Notes: generated by a model not told the origin, from the sequence alone. A stretch of DNA of 64,000 nucleotides from Megaustenia siamemsis (GCA_032433765.1 JAVIAB010000160.1:34058202-34122201), one strand, 5' to 3'; numbered from the stretch's first letter, positions 10,246 to 21,705 are shown. Numbers and translations: made by a program.

Positions 10246-11735
10246 TAGTTGTTTATAGTTACTCGTTTAGTCAAGCAGCTGTCTAGTTAGTTGTTTATAG
10301 TTACTCGTTTAGTGAAACGACTGCCTAGTTAGTTGTTTATAGTTACTCGTTTAGTGAAACGGCTGCCTAGTTAGTTGTTTATAGTTACTCGTTTAGTGAA
10401 ACGACTGCCTAGTTAGTTGTTTATAGTTACTCGTTTAGTGAAACGACTGCCTAGTTAGTTGTTTATAGTTACTCGTTTAGTGAAACGACTGCCTAGTTAG
10501 TTGTTTATAGTTACTCCTTTAGTGAGACGACTGCCTAGTTAGTTGTTTATAGTTACTCGTTTAGTGAAACGGCTGCCTAGTTAGTTGTTTATAGTCACTC
10601 GTTTAGTGAAACGGCTGCCTAGTTAGTTGTTTATAGTTACTCGTTTAGTGAAACGGCTGCCTAGTTAGTTGTTTATAGTTACTCGTTTAGTGAAACGACT
10701 GCCTAGTTAGTTGTTTATAGTTACTCGTTTAGTCAAGCAGCTGTCTAGTTAGTTGTTTATAGTTACTCGTTTAGTGAAACGACTGCCTAGTTAGTTGTTT
10801 ATAGTTACTCGTTTAGTGAAACGGCTGCCTAGTTAGTTGTTTATAGTTACTCGTTTAGTGAAACGACTGCCTAGTTAGTTGTTTATAGTTACTCGTTTAG
10901 TGAAACGACTGCCTAGTTAGTTGCTTATAGTTACTCGTTTAGTGAAACGACTGCCTAGTTAGTTGTTTATAGTTACTCGTTTAGTGAAACGGCTGCCTAG
11001 TTAGTTGTTTATAGTTACTCGTTTAGTGAAACGACTGCCTAGTTAGTTGTTTATAGTTACTCGTTTAGTGAAACGGCTGCCTAGTTAGTTGTTTATAGTT
11101 ACTCGTTTAGTGAAACGGCTGCCTAGTTAGTTGTTTATAGTTACTCGTTTAGTGAAACGACTGCCTAGTTAGTTGTTTATAGATACTCGTTTAGTCAAGC
11201 AGCTGTCTAGTTAGTTGTTTATAGTTACTCGTTTAGTCAATCAGCTGTCTAGTTAGTTGCTTATAGTTAGTTACTCGTTTAGTCAATCAGCTGTCTAGTT
11301 AGTTGCTTATAGTTAGTTACTCGTTTAGTCAAGCAGCTGTCTAGTTAGTTGCTTATAGTTAGTTACTCGTTTAGTCAAGCAGCTGTCTAGTTAGTTGCTT
11401 ATAGTTAGTTACTCGTTTAGTCAAGCAGCTGTCTAGTTAGTTGCTTATAGTTAGTTACTCGTTTAGTCAAGCAGCTGTCTAGTTAGTTGCTTATAGTTAG
11501 TTACTCGTTTAGTCAAGCAGCTGTCTAGTTAGTTGCTTATAGTTAGTTACTCGTTTAGTCAAGCAGCTGTCTAGTTAGTTGCTTATAGTTAGTTACTCGT
11601 TTAGTCAAGCAGCTGTCTAGTTAGTTGCTTATAGTTAGTTACTCGTTTAGTCAAGCAGCTGTCTAGTTAGTTGCTTATAGTTAGTTACTCGTTTAGTCAA
11701 GCAGCTGTCTAGTTAGTTGCTTATAGTTAGTTGTT
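10246..11735 (+). repeat. 42/46-bp minisatellite, right part
   Basis: This continues the 6999-8140 array after the transposon. From about 11215 the unit changes to a homogeneous 46-bp form with a 4-bp TTAG duplication (GCTTATAGTTAGTTACTCG) and the CAAGCAGCTGTCTAG variant. This is a recently amplified sub-block of about 10-11 near-identical units. Confidence 0.97.
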
Positions 11736-12075
11736 ATTTAATTGAAAACTCCAGTTACATAAAGTTTACTCTTGTTGTCAATTACATTGATTATACACAC
11801 AATTTCATCATCATGCTGCTGGTGTAGTCCAATGTTGTATAGTTTACTTATGTTCTTGCCAATTAAAAATATACTTTTTGTTCTTTACTTTCATTTTGAA
11901 AAAAAATGGAAGCATTTTTTTTTTAGTTTGCAGTCATTTTTGTGTTTGTAATTATAGCTCATGACCCCACACTCTCCACAGAGGGGGTGGCTAAGATGAC
12001 TTAGTCTAGGGACCCTGTGAGGCGGGTCGGCTAGTTTATTAAGATGATCAGAAGATAATCGTAACCTACCGAACC
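11736..12075. other. Unassigned
   Basis: I see no gene. Sequence from about 11940 (CCACACTCTCCACAGAGGGG) may belong to another repeat, but no second copy is evident. Confidence 0.4.
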
Positions 12076-12106
12076 GGGGGGGGGGGGGGGGAAGGGGCGG
12101 GGGGGG
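12076..12106 (+). repeat. G-run cluster abutting the S3 SINE
   Basis: A run of 16 G (12076-12091) is followed by GGGG and an 8-G run (12099-12106), immediately upstream of the S3 tRNA-like head. It could form a G-quadruplex. Assembly length may be unreliable. Confidence 0.85.
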
Positions 12107-12352
12107 TAGTCTAGAGGTACGACGTCGGTCGCAGGACAGGAGGGAACCGAGTTCAAATCCCACCAAAAGCGGTAGTGATTTAAACAAAAATAGGACACAT
12201 TAATTCGTGGTTTCTTTATGACGTTACCCTCATCTGATCTTTTGGGTAGAGTGATCCTATGTCTAGCCCTCTCGGATAACGGCAATAAACAGGGAGTCCT
12301 GTGTGCACTTGCGCACGTTAATAGATTTCTTGGCTGTTAAAATCGAAAAGTG
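12107..12352 (+). mobile_element. S3 tRNA-derived SINE, plus-strand copy
   Basis: The tRNA-like head reads TAGTCTAGAGGTACGACGTC (A box) then GAGTTCAAATCCCACC (B box). The body has AGAGTGATCCTATGTCTAGC, CTCGGATAACG, GTGTGCACTTGCGCACG and TGTTAAAATCGAAAAGTG. The same order occurs inverted at 22112-22427, which establishes a dispersed family. Confidence 0.82.
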
Positions 12353-12409
12353 TGGTCCAGAAATGTGGCCCCTGCCTGGGCAAAATGGTCACCAAAAATT
12401 TACCCACAC

Positions 12410-12685
12410 CCCAAGCTGTGCTGGATCCCAAGCTGTGCTGGATCCCAAGCTGTGCTGGATCCCAGGCTGTGCGGGATCTCTGGCTGTGCTGGATTTCAGG
12501 CTGTGCTGGATCACAGGCTTTGCTGGATCCCAGGCTGTGCTGGATCACCAAAAAATTACCCACACCCCAAGCTGTGCTGGATCCCAGGCTGTGCGGGATC
12601 CCAGGATGTGCGGGATCCAAGGCTGTGCTGGATCCCAGGCTGTGCTGGATCTCAGGCTGTGCTGGATCTCAGGCTGTGCTATGTG
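12410..12685 (+). repeat. 17-bp minisatellite
   Basis: About 15 units of CTGTGCTGGATCCCAAG and variants, with the block ACCAAAAAATTACCCACACC recurring between two runs. Because 3 x 17 = 51, all three frames stay open and give spurious repetitive proteins. Confidence 0.93.
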
Positions 12686-13276
12686 GACCAGGATTCTTCT
12701 TTAATTTTCTCGAGGGGATATCGGCGCACCTATGGATTGGATCGGTGTGCAGTGATGCTGATCTTAACAAGAGAACGTACAACAAATCAAACAAGGAGCC
12801 GATTTGATAACATATTGGCTTTTGTTTTGTCCACCCAACTAACATTTATTATTGTGTGATACATTGCATTATCGCCTCATCATGTACTGAATTTTTTGTT
12901 TCGACTCTTTGACTCATCGCAACAATATTTAAGCTGAAGGATAACTTGTCCCTGTCTTGCTGCATTAAGAAGAAAATCAATATTTCTTTGGTTCATAGCT
13001 TCAGTTTGCAAACACAAACCTGCCACATTCGACAGAATGCGACTACCGGACAAGCTATGTCTTTAAACTTAGAACTCTAACGATGGATAAAGGGATCCTC
13101 CAAAGATCCTGACCTGGGATCCCGCTTCTGAATATGGGGGTTATGTTATAGTTTCCTGGTAACTTTAATATTATAATTATTTATAGCATTGTATATGTTT
13201 TTGTATTGTAACTATTTATAGTTTGCAAGTGTTTTTATATTATATTTATTTGTAACGTTTTTGTATTATAATTATT
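12686..13276. other. No gene recognised
   Basis: Positions 13140-13275 are AT-rich with loose repeats of TTATATTTATTT(G/A)TA. I see nothing else. Confidence 0.4.
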
Positions 13277-14356
13277 TAGATTGTTGACTACAGCAAAGCT
13301 TTAGATAGAATACGCCATAAACAACTTATAAACTGCCTAAAAGATATACATCTAGATGGCACAGACATACGGCTAATATGTAATTATACTGGGAGCAAAC
13401 GACAATAATAAGATATAACAAAGAGAACTCTAAACCCATTGATATAAAAAGAGGAGTAAGACAGGGATGCATCCTATCATCTAGCTTGTTCAATCTATAC
13501 ACTGAGCAAACCTTTAAAAACATCACAGAGATGCCAGGCTAAACATTTATGGAAAGATAATCAATAACCTAAGATAAGTTGATGATACTGTAGTACATGC
13601 AGATAATTCTAAATATCTACGACAATTACTTAATAAAATAAACATAACAAACAAAAAATATGGATTAGATATGAATATCAAAAAGACAAAAACTAAGATC
13701 ATAAAAAAGATAGTACTCAAAACCCACAAGTGGATATCAAAGTTGAAGGAATAGACTTGGAGACAGTTCAGAGCTACAACTACCTTGGACATACTATAAC
13801 CAGTGATGGAAAATGTACAACTGAAATAAACAAAAGAATAGAAATGGCAAAAATTAATTTTAATCCCATGAAAAACATACTAACATCAAAACAAATAACA
13901 CCAGTGATAAAACTAAAAATAACAAAATATTATCTCTTCTCAATATTCCTGTATGGTCCAGAAACATGGACGTTAGACAAGAAAAGAGAACATAAAATTG
14001 AAGCCTTTCAAATGTGGATTTATAGAAAAATGGGAAGAATCTGATGAAAAGAAAAAAACAAACAAACGATGAAGTCTTAAAACAACTACAAATGAAAAGA
14101 GACACATAATTCAAACTAGACAAGTGAGATTTTTGGGGCACGTGAAAATATATATCAGTCTATTAAAAGTAATCTTGGAAGGAAAAATACAAGGTAAAAG
14201 AGGCAGAGGAAGACTAACATGGACGAGTAGCATCAAAAGATGGACAAGTCAGCCTATGACAACCTGCACTAACAAAGCAAGAGACAGAGCGGAATGGTGC
14301 TCCATAGTAGCCAAACCTTCGATGCGGAGATGACACTTAGTAATGATGATGATGAG
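13277..14356 (+). pseudogene. LINE A, plus-strand 5'-truncated copy
   Basis: This begins in the RT palm (DYSKALDRIRHKQLINCL-like) and continues through RGVRQGCIL. A degraded catalytic block follows (YADDT changed near 13575), then NITNKKYGLDMNIKKTKT and, in the frame at 13730-14044, YNYLGHTITSDGKCTTEINK and YGPETWTLDKKREHK. The tail GKRGRGRLTWTSSIKRW precedes a (GATGAT)n 3' end at 14341-14356. Several frameshifts and stops make it non-functional. It is inverted relative to the copies at 3437 and 17229. Confidence 0.88.
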
Positions 14357-14479
14357 TTTTGCTGACGTTTATGAATAATAATTATTTATATTTTTGTTTA
14401 CGTCTTTTTATATTTTAACATTTTGTATAGTATCCTGGTGTCTTTGTATTTGAATTATTTATAGTTTGCTGGTACATTC

Positions 14480-14735
14480 CCCCGTGTGTTACCGGGGCCT
14501 CATTATGTGGGAAGTAAAGAATAGTGACATTGTGACCTTCCAGACATGTCGTAAGAGGCTACTAAGGTGGTTGATCGATGGCTTGACAAGCTGTCATTGT
14601 AAAAAGCATTGTTATGGAAACAGACCATAGATTTTAGAAGCAGTGATCTTTGCGATATGTGCCATTTTGGCACGCAAGGTTTGTTTTTGAGATTGTGGCT
14701 CTGCTCTATGTGCCGTCTTCGGCTCGAAAGGAAGA
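14480..14735. repeat. Dispersed repeat R4 with microsatellite-seed end
   Basis: Positions 14508-14565 (GGGAAGTAAAGAATAGTGAC, then CCAGACATGTCGTAAGAGGC) resemble 15260-15325 in the same orientation. The right end CTATGTGCCGTCTTCGGCTC (14706-14725) directly precedes a GATA microsatellite. The related CTATGTACAGTCTTCGGCTC at 26036-26055 precedes a (GGCA)/(GGAC) array. Confidence 0.6.
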
Positions 14736-15190
<455 letters not shown>

Positions 15191-15244
15191 AGAATTGACA
15201 CATATTGTTATTTGTCGTCTAGTAACCGACAAATCGCCTGTACA

Positions 15245-15345
15245 GTACTTGAGCCCGGAAGGGGAGTAAAGAATTGTGGCGCTGTTCCCTACCAGGCATG
15301 TTCGTACGAGGCGACTAAGGAGGGTTGGGCATGGGACTGGCTATC
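15245..15345 (+). repeat. Dispersed repeat R4, second copy
   Basis: GGGGAGTAAAGAATTGTGGC, CCTACCAGGCATGTTCGTAC and GAGGCGACTAAGGAGG align with 14508-14570. I see no coding capacity. Confidence 0.55.
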
Positions 15346-15494
15346 CTATACTGTAAAAAAGATAAGCCGCAAAAACTTCACAAACATGGACAAGTGAAAG
15401 AAAAAAAAAGTAAATCCATCATCCACGCAAGATAAGGTCTCTCTGTCTAACAAATGTGTGACGCAATCCGGAGAAAGACGCAAGGAGTCCGGTC

Positions 15495-15690
15495 GCCGAC
15501 TCACCTTTTGTCTACCAGGAAAAAAGACAAAGAGGAAGACCAAAATATAAGACAAATGAAAGCAGACATGAAGATGTTCGGGGAAGGCACGGAATGATCA
15601 TAAAATAATGGCAAGAAAGAGAACGGCTTGGAAGGTGTTTGTTGAAGACCTATGCTCCACAGGGAGCTGTAAGGTAGTAGAAGAAGAATC
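15495..15690 (+). pseudogene. LINE B, extreme 3' fragment
   Basis: This decayed C-terminal tail of the LINE B polyprotein has CCAGGAAAAAAGACAAAGAG (the GKRQRGRP region), ARKRTAWKVFVEDLCSTGS near 15610-15668, then a GTAGTAGAAGAAGAA tail. It matches 39692-39900 in inverted orientation. Confidence 0.8.
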
Positions 15691-15879
15691 GCCAACTGAC
15701 TAAACTTTTTCTAAATTATCCAGCGCGAGTTTTATTCTCTTACTTCACGTGACTTGCCAAATAAGCTGATATTTATCCATATCACACTCAATGTATTTGT
15801 TGTCAAGGAAGCTCTGGTATGTTTTTGTTTTTAGCTGACTTGTGTTATCAACCAAACAAGAACTAGTCTTATCCTTAAA

Positions 15880-15902
15880 CCCCCCCCCCCCCCCCCCCCC
15901 CC
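15880..15902 (+). repeat. Poly-C run of 23
   Basis: An uninterrupted C run followed by CCTTCCCC. Its length is probably unstable and assembly-dependent. Confidence 0.9.
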
Positions 15903-16119
15903 TCCTTCCCCGTCAGACTTTTCTTTCGGCCACATTAATAATTGCAGGGCCTGACGACTTTTTCAGTGAAATAAAAGGCAATTAAAATCTGACTTAAAGT
16001 GCTTTTCCCCGCTTTAAAAATCGCACAAAAGTTAAGAAAGCAAACTTTACCTCTGTATAAGGTATCCAAAAAAGTCGATATGAAAAACGAATCCAACGTC
16101 GATCGTCTTCCTTAGTGCA

Positions 16120-16265
16120 AGGGTTGTCAAACTGGACGAATATGGAGTATACAAGAGAATATGCTGTTAGTGCCCATATTATTTTAAAATTTCGATTTCC
16201 AACCAAATATTTTTTGTTTAATGTGGTTGGTAATACGCCAGTGCCCGCTTTCTTTCACAGAAAAG
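16120..16265 (-). mobile_element. Old, diverged S1 SINE remnant
   Basis: GAGAATATGCTGTTAGTGCC, TTTAATGTGGTTGGTAATAC and GCCAGTGCCCGCTTTCTTTC follow the order of the S1 body on the minus strand, with many mismatches. The tRNA head side is lost into the 21-bp array that follows. Confidence 0.65.
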
Positions 16266-16319
16266 TCCCGTTTGTTCTTGCTCCTTCTCCTTATAATTAT
16301 CGCATCCTCTTTCGTTTCT

Positions 16320-16515
16320 TCATTGTCATTCTTTTCTTTCTGTTCGTCTTATTTTTCTTTCTGTTCGTCTTATTTTTCTTTCTGTTCGTCTTATTTTTCT
16401 TTCTGTTCGTCTTATTTTTCTTTCTGTTCGTCTTATTTTTCTTTCTGTTCGTCTTATTTTTATTTCTGTTCGTTTTCTTTTTCTTTCTGTTCGTCTTCTT
16501 CTTTTCTTGTTCTTT
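16320..16515 (+). repeat. 21-bp minisatellite
   Basis: About 9 units of TTTCTTTCTGTTCGTCTTAT plus one T, adjoining the S1 remnant. The 21-bp period keeps frames open (LFFFLFV repeats), which is not evidence for a protein. Confidence 0.92.
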
Positions 16516-16615
16516 TTAATTTTACATACCCCACATCTTCACCATCGTCTACCCTTTTTTTCTTTTTTCATCTTCGCCACCTTCTTCTGTTTTTATCTTT
16601 CTTTATTTTTATTTT

Positions 16616-16631
16616 CTCTTCTTCTTCTTCT

Positions 16632-16703
<72 letters not shown>
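16616..16703 (+). repeat. (TTC)n(TC)n microsatellite
   Basis: TTC repeats pass into about 34 TC dinucleotides. Confidence 0.95.
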
Positions 16704-16706
<3 letters not shown>

Positions 16707-17228
16707 CACCCTTCTACTTTACCATCATCATGATTTCAGATTTTGACGTCATCTCATAAGAAGATTGCCTACTCTGTGCATTAGTTCATTTACCATTCTT
16801 GTTTGGATCATTGGGAAACTAGAACAAACAGTAGGTTCCCTCAAGATCCATACTGAATCTAAATATAGCTTAACAGACTCCAATCTGGGCACTTTAGACT
16901 TAACTCCCATCTCTACAAAATGCAAAAGACTTACACCCCCCCCCCCTTTTCCCCTTTCTCCGATTATATCAAACGAGTTAACAGATTCCGGAACATATCC
17001 TTTAAGTATGTGAACTGTAAAAAAAAAAAAATAACTAAACGCTGAATTATGGCCCAAAGATTAACGATTTTCAGACAAAACTCTGGATAACTTATGATGA
17101 CTTCCTGATAAAGACCAAACTCGTAGAGACGGCTTTCTGTGAACTAAGTTGAGCATAGGAACAAGAACAACAGAAGGAAGGAAGATAATCCAACTTTAAC
17201 AGTTATTTATTTAAATACAATATTGCAC
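16704..17228. other. No gene recognised
   Basis: This contains a C run near 16936-16945 and an A run near 17020-17031. I see no repeat copy or conserved frame. Confidence 0.4.
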
Positions 17229-18290
17229 AGGAGGTTCATCATCATCATTGAGCGCTGTCTCCGCATCGAAAGTTGGCGACCACGGAGCGCCATTCCACTC
17301 TGTCTCTTGCTTTGATGGTGCAGGTTGTCGTAGGCTGACTTGTCCATCTTTTGATGTTACTCGTCCATGTTAGTCTTGGACTGCCTCTGCCTCTTTTACC
17401 TTGTTTTTTCCCTTCCAATATTACTTTAATTAGGCTTTTGTGTCTTTTAACATGCCCCCAAAATTTCATTTGTCTTGTTCTAATTGTGTTTAGTAGTTCT
17501 TTTTTCATTTTTAGTTGTTTTAAAACTTCATTGTTTGTTTTCTTTTTTTCCCATCCAATTCTACCTATTCTTCTATAAATCCACATTTCAAAGTCTTCAA
17601 TTTTCTGTTCTGTTTTCTTTTCTAATGCCCATGTTTCTGCACCATACAGGAATATTGAGAAGATGTAGCATTTTGCCATTCTTAGCTTTAGCCCTGGTGT
17701 TATTTGTTTTGATGTTAATATATTTTTCATGGCATTAAAATTACTTTTTGCCGAACATATTATTTTGTTTATTTCAGTTGTACATTTCCCATCACTGGTT
17801 ATAGTGTGTCCCAGGTAGTTGTAACTCTGAATTGTCTCCAGATGTATTCCTTCAACTTTGATATTTAATTGTAGGTCTAGAGAATTTTCTTTGTTTATGA
17901 CCATAGTTTGGGAGCCGCGATAGCTCAGTGGTTAGTGAACTGGACTACAAAGGATAAGAGGTAGGATTCGATCCCAACCGACGGCTTCCGGGTTCACCTA
18001 GTTTTAATGGGTACCGGATTTTTTTCTGGGAAAGTAAAGCGGCACGGGCGTAATACCGACCACATTACCCCAAAAATCATGTGCCGAAGGTCTGTAAAAT
18101 TTATGGTCACTAACACCATATTCCTTATACGCCACTTGGTGTGACGGGGGTACTTTAAGAAGAAGACTTTGTTTATGATGATGTTTTAGTCTTTTTGATA
18201 TTCATATCTAGTCCATATTTTTTGCTTGTCATGTTTATTTCATTAAGTAATTGTTGTAGATTGTTAGGATTTTCTGCATAGTAGGTTACC
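17229..18290 (-). pseudogene. LINE A copy 4, interrupted by an S1 SINE
   Basis: The minus strand holds the part after the RT core. Positions 17245-17904 form one uninterrupted frame of 219 codons with GHTITSDGKCTTEINK, YGAETWALEKKTEQK, MKFWGHVKRHKSL and a KQGKRGRGSPRLTW tail. An S1 SINE (17910-18166) separates it from the upstream NNLQQLLNEINMTSKKYG block at 18180-18290. The 3' end is an (ATG)n tail near 17229. The EN domain and RT catalytic block are missing. Confidence 0.9.
17910..18166 (+). mobile_element. S1 SINE inserted in LINE A, target duplication
   Basis: This full-length S1 has head GGAGCCGCGATAGCTCAGTG, B box GATTCGATCCC, and tail GTGTGACGGGGGTACTTTAA. The LINE A word CTTTGTTTATGA is duplicated at 17889-17900 and 18167-18178 (12 bp perfect, imperfectly extendable). 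Comparison with uninterrupted LINE A at 4091-4102 proves the insertion. Confidence 0.95.
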
Positions 18291-18659
18291 TTATCATAAT
18301 CTTTAATTGTAGACTCTGGGTAAACTATTAATACACTATACATGACTTTATCACACACACACACTCCCTACATCACTGGAACATAGAAAAAAAAAGAATA
18401 ATAATTGATTGGGAAAGGTTAGGTAAACAATTATAAAGAACATCAGCAATCCGCCTCTCTCAAATTATGAGGATAAAGAACTGTTGAATCTGAGTGGTTT
18501 TATATATATTTTTTTCTCTCAAAAATTGCTTTGTTGGAAGTGTTTTTTCTTAAAATAAAGATTGCGTGCATGAACCTTGATACAAGAAGACATACATGCA
18601 ACACATAGGCGAAAATCGTGATGTCAATGCCGGATATTTATTTTGACAACAGAAATAAG
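18291..18659. other. No gene recognised
   Basis: AT-rich, with a CA-rich run at 18351-18364. I see nothing further. Confidence 0.4.
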
Positions 18660-19790
18660 AAGAAAGATCAGAACTGCAAAAATGAGATGATTTGGAAGAC
18701 TTCTGAATGTCAAGAAAGAATAGATGTTTTAGGATGGTACTGAATGTTACAAGAATAGATGTTTTAGAAGAGTACTGAATGCCCACAATATTATATGTTT
18801 TAGAAGAGTTCTGAATGCCACAATATTAGATGTTTTAGAAGAGTTCTGAATGCCACAAGATTAGATGTTTTAGAAGAGTTCTGAATGCCACAAGATTAGA
18901 TGTTTTAGAAGAGTACTGAATGCCACAAGATTAGATGTTTTAGAAGAGTTCTGAATGCCACAAGATTATATGTTTTAGAAGAGTTCTGAATGCCACAAGA
19001 TTAGATGTTTTAGAAGAGTTCTGAATGCCACAAGATTAGATGTTTTAGAAGAGTACTGAATGTCACAAGAATAGATGTCTTAGAAGAGTACTGAATGTCA
19101 CAAGATTAGATGTTTTAGAAGAGTACTGAATGTCGCAATATTATATGTTTTAGAATAATATTGAATGTCACAAGAATAGATGTTTTAGAAGAGTTCTGAA
19201 TGTCACAAGATTAGATGTTTTAGAAGAGTTCTGAATGTCCCAAGATTAGATGTTTTAGAAGAGTTCTGAATACCACAAGAATAGATGTTTTAGAAGAGTT
19301 CTGAATGTCACAAGAATAGATGTTTTAGAAGAGTTCTGAATGTCACAAGAATAGATGTCTTAAAAGAGTACTGAATGTCGCAAGATTATATGTTTTAGAA
19401 TAATACTGAATGTCACAAGAATAGATGTTTTAGATTAACACTGAATGTCACAAAAATATATGTTTTAGAATAGTAATGAATGTCAAAAAAGATACTTTTT
19501 AAAGAAGAGTACTGAATGTCAAAAAAGAGACTTTTTAAGAAGAGTACTGAATGTCAAAAGAAGTGATTTTTTTTTTAGAAGATTGGTGAATGCAGCAATG
19601 GAAGGCATGGTTCCAGGGAGACCAGACAGGGAGTAGGCCGAGAAGAAGATTACGTGAAGATATCAACGAGAACTTAAAACTTGACAAAAGAGGAAGTGGA
19701 AGATCAAGCTAGAGCCAGAGATTCTTTTAGATCGGTTGTGATGAGTGCATCGTTCAGCGAAGAACAAGCAGCTCGATGATGATGATAAGG
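18660..19790 (+). pseudogene. LINE D 3' region with an internal tandem expansion
   Basis: Upstream of the array, 18667-18715 encodes an RTAKMR-FGRLLNVKK-like block. Downstream, 19575-19760 encodes FRRLVNAAMEGMVPGRPDRE and, after frame changes, a REDINENLK / FRSVVMSASFSEEQAAR tail typical of LINE C-termini. A TGATGATGAT tail follows at 19775-19786. Between them lie about 24 tandem 35-bp units whose own translation (CFRRVLNATR) is the same FGRLLN/FRRLVN segment. This is a LINE fragment in which one 35-bp stretch of the ORF was amplified. The unit is not a multiple of 3, so the frame is destroyed. Confidence 0.75.
18700..19560 (+). repeat. 35-bp minisatellite inside LINE D
   Basis: About 24 units of TTAGAAGAGTTCTGAATGCC plus ACAAGATTAGATGTT. 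Units before about 19070 mostly carry TGCC and later ones TGTC. The last three degrade to AAAAAAGATACTTTTTAAAG variants. Confidence 0.95.
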
Positions 19791-19945
19791 AAATCCCGAG
19801 GACAGTCGAGTACCCAGTCATATCATCGGAGGTGGACGATACAAGGAGGTCCCTGTTCAAGTTACTCACGTAAAAATACCTTTGGAATAAATTGTATGCC
19901 ACTGCCCGGACTATCTGAAAAAAAAAAATATAACTTGAACAGGGC

Positions 19946-19949
<4 letters not shown>

Positions 19950-20011
<62 letters not shown>

Positions 20012-20023
20012 CTCGAACAGGGC

Positions 20024-20075
<52 letters not shown>
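19950..20075. repeat. Two (TA)n runs with a palindromic spacer
   Basis: TA runs of about 30 and 22 units are separated by ACTCGAACAGGGCCCTTA. The same word, ACTTGAACAGGGCCCTTA, precedes the first run, and TAAGGGCC closes the second. This forms a cruciform-prone AGGGCCCTTA-(TA)n-TAAGGGCC structure. Confidence 0.93.
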
Positions 20076-20077
<2 letters not shown>

Positions 20078-20390
20078 GCCATCTTTGAAAGTAACTAACC
20101 AGTTTTTAAAATTACTTTGGTGATATTATGAGCTACGGAGTTCATGCACTGTGTTGTGAGCATCTTGCGCCATCTGAAAAGATATTGGAATGGTGTTGGA
20201 TATTGTCCGAGTGTGTTGTGATGATGGTTCTAACACAGAGGTGAAAGCAAAGACAAACAAGGTGTATTTATTCTATTGTGGTTTTTTAGGGGTGGCGGGG
20301 CGAGAAGCGAGAGGTAGGTGTAGATAATTACTCTCATTAATTCCTTTGACATTTAAACCGTTAGTGGAATTAGTGTTAATTTAGGTCTTT
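20076..20390. other. No gene recognised
   Basis: I see no copy of the local repeats and no convincing reading frame. Confidence 0.4.
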
Positions 20391-20640
20391 GGGAGCCGCG
20401 ATAGCTCAGTGGTTAGTGAACTGGACTATTAGGGGCAAAAGGTCGGGTTCGATCCTGATCGACGGCTTCCAGGTTCACCCAGCCTTAAATGGGTACCAGA
20501 TTTTACTGGGAAAGTAAAACGGCACGGGCGTAATACCGACCACATAACCCCAAAAATCATGTGCTGAAGGTCTGTAAAAATTATGGTGTCTAACACCATA
20601 TTCTTTTTTACGCCACTTGGCGTGACGGAGCTCTTTACTT
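20391..20640 (+). mobile_element. S1 SINE, copy 4
   Basis: It starts GGGAGCCGCGATAGCTCAGT, has B box GGTTCGATCCT, and ends CGCCACTTGGCGTGACGGAG before a short CTCTTTACTT. The flanks TTAGGTCTT (about 20381-20389) and TTAAGGTCTT (20642-20651) look like an imperfect target duplication. Confidence 0.9.
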
Positions 20641-20906
20641 ATTAAGGTCTTAGCCGGTGCCTCGGAGTTCGTGCATCCGAGCTAAAGCCATCTTCAGTGC
20701 TTTCGATAGAGTGTGCTTCATACTGGGGAACTTGCTGAGGAGGGGATCAGAACACTATAGAGCTGCCCTTTGCGCAATGAAGGTGGTTTTTCGACTAAAT
20801 AAGCGACTAAATAAACTAACTGCGAATGACATTTTACAATACCTGTATCTTCTGCAATGAAATCATTTATCCATTATCTTGACCATCGGTAATGTTTTCT
20901 TTGTAA

Positions 20907-21163
20907 GTAAAGTAAAGTACCCCCGTCACGCCAAGTGGCGTATAGGGAAATATGGTGTTAGTGACCCTATATTTTACAAACCTTCAGCACATGATTTTTG
21001 GGGTAATGTGGTCAGTGTTACGCCCGTGCTGCTTTACTTTCCCAGAAAAAAATCCGGTACCCATTTAAGGCTGGGTGAACCCGGAAGCCGTCGGTTGGGA
21101 TCGAACCCTACCCCTTGTCCGTGGTAGTCCAGTTTACTAACCATTGAGCTATCGCGGCTCCCT
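20907..21163 (-). mobile_element. S1 SINE, copy 5, 15-bp target duplication
   Basis: This is a full-length minus-strand S1. It is flanked by the perfect 15-bp repeat ATGTTTTCTTTGTAA at 20892-20906 and 21164-21178, the cleanest duplication of an S1 copy in the window. Confidence 0.96.
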
Positions 21164-21178
21164 ATGTTTTCTTTGTAA

Positions 21179-21519
21179 TTTATGTAAATATTTGATGTCG
21201 TGTTATCTAATACTTTCACAGGTTTACGTACCACGTAGATCGATAGATATTTCTGTGTGACTTTTATTCTTGGGCGAGAAAAGATTGCTTAGATATGTCA
21301 AGAATGTGATTAGATCGATCAGTGATCAAACAGAAGCAGAATGACGAATTTGGGCTATAAAGGTATTGGCTTTACCGCTGTGTCAATATGGCGGGAAAGT
21401 GCTCTCTTGAAGCGCTGTTTTTATTGCCATTGATGGATGAGTCAGTCCACACGGGTTGTGACGAGAACAAGGGTTGTCGTGGTGGGCGGGTTGAAAGACA
21501 AGACAGGGTAGTCACGGTT
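21179..21519. other. No gene recognised
   Basis: I see no repeat copy or conserved frame. From 21520 the R3 dispersed repeat begins. Confidence 0.4.
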
Positions 21520-21705
21520 ATACCACAGCCAACTTTAGATTTACTCAGACCCGCGTGCGGAAAATAAAATAGTAAAGTCCGCAAACTAACGTTACGTCTT
21601 CAAATATAGGAGTTATAGGCAGCTGACCTCACTCTACCTATAACCGCCCCCTGCTCACAAAGCTGAAAACGTCACACTAGTTGGTCGTTTTCTAGGAATT
21701 CAGGA
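21520..21705. repeat. Dispersed repeat R3, copy 2 of 3
   Basis: GGAAAATAAAATAG, TTATAGGCAGCTGACCTCAC, CTACCTATAACC and AAAACGTCACACTAGTTGG align in order with 6525-6715 and 49680-49875. The function is unknown. Confidence 0.55.

Noticed and set aside
6999..11735. Possible CRISPR array
   Set aside because: Units are contiguous with no unique spacers, and the sequence is eukaryotic in all other respects.
17910..18000. Possible functional tRNA gene
   Set aside because: The tRNA-like head has good A and B boxes, but it is followed by the S1 body in every copy and flanked by target duplications. It is a SINE promoter.
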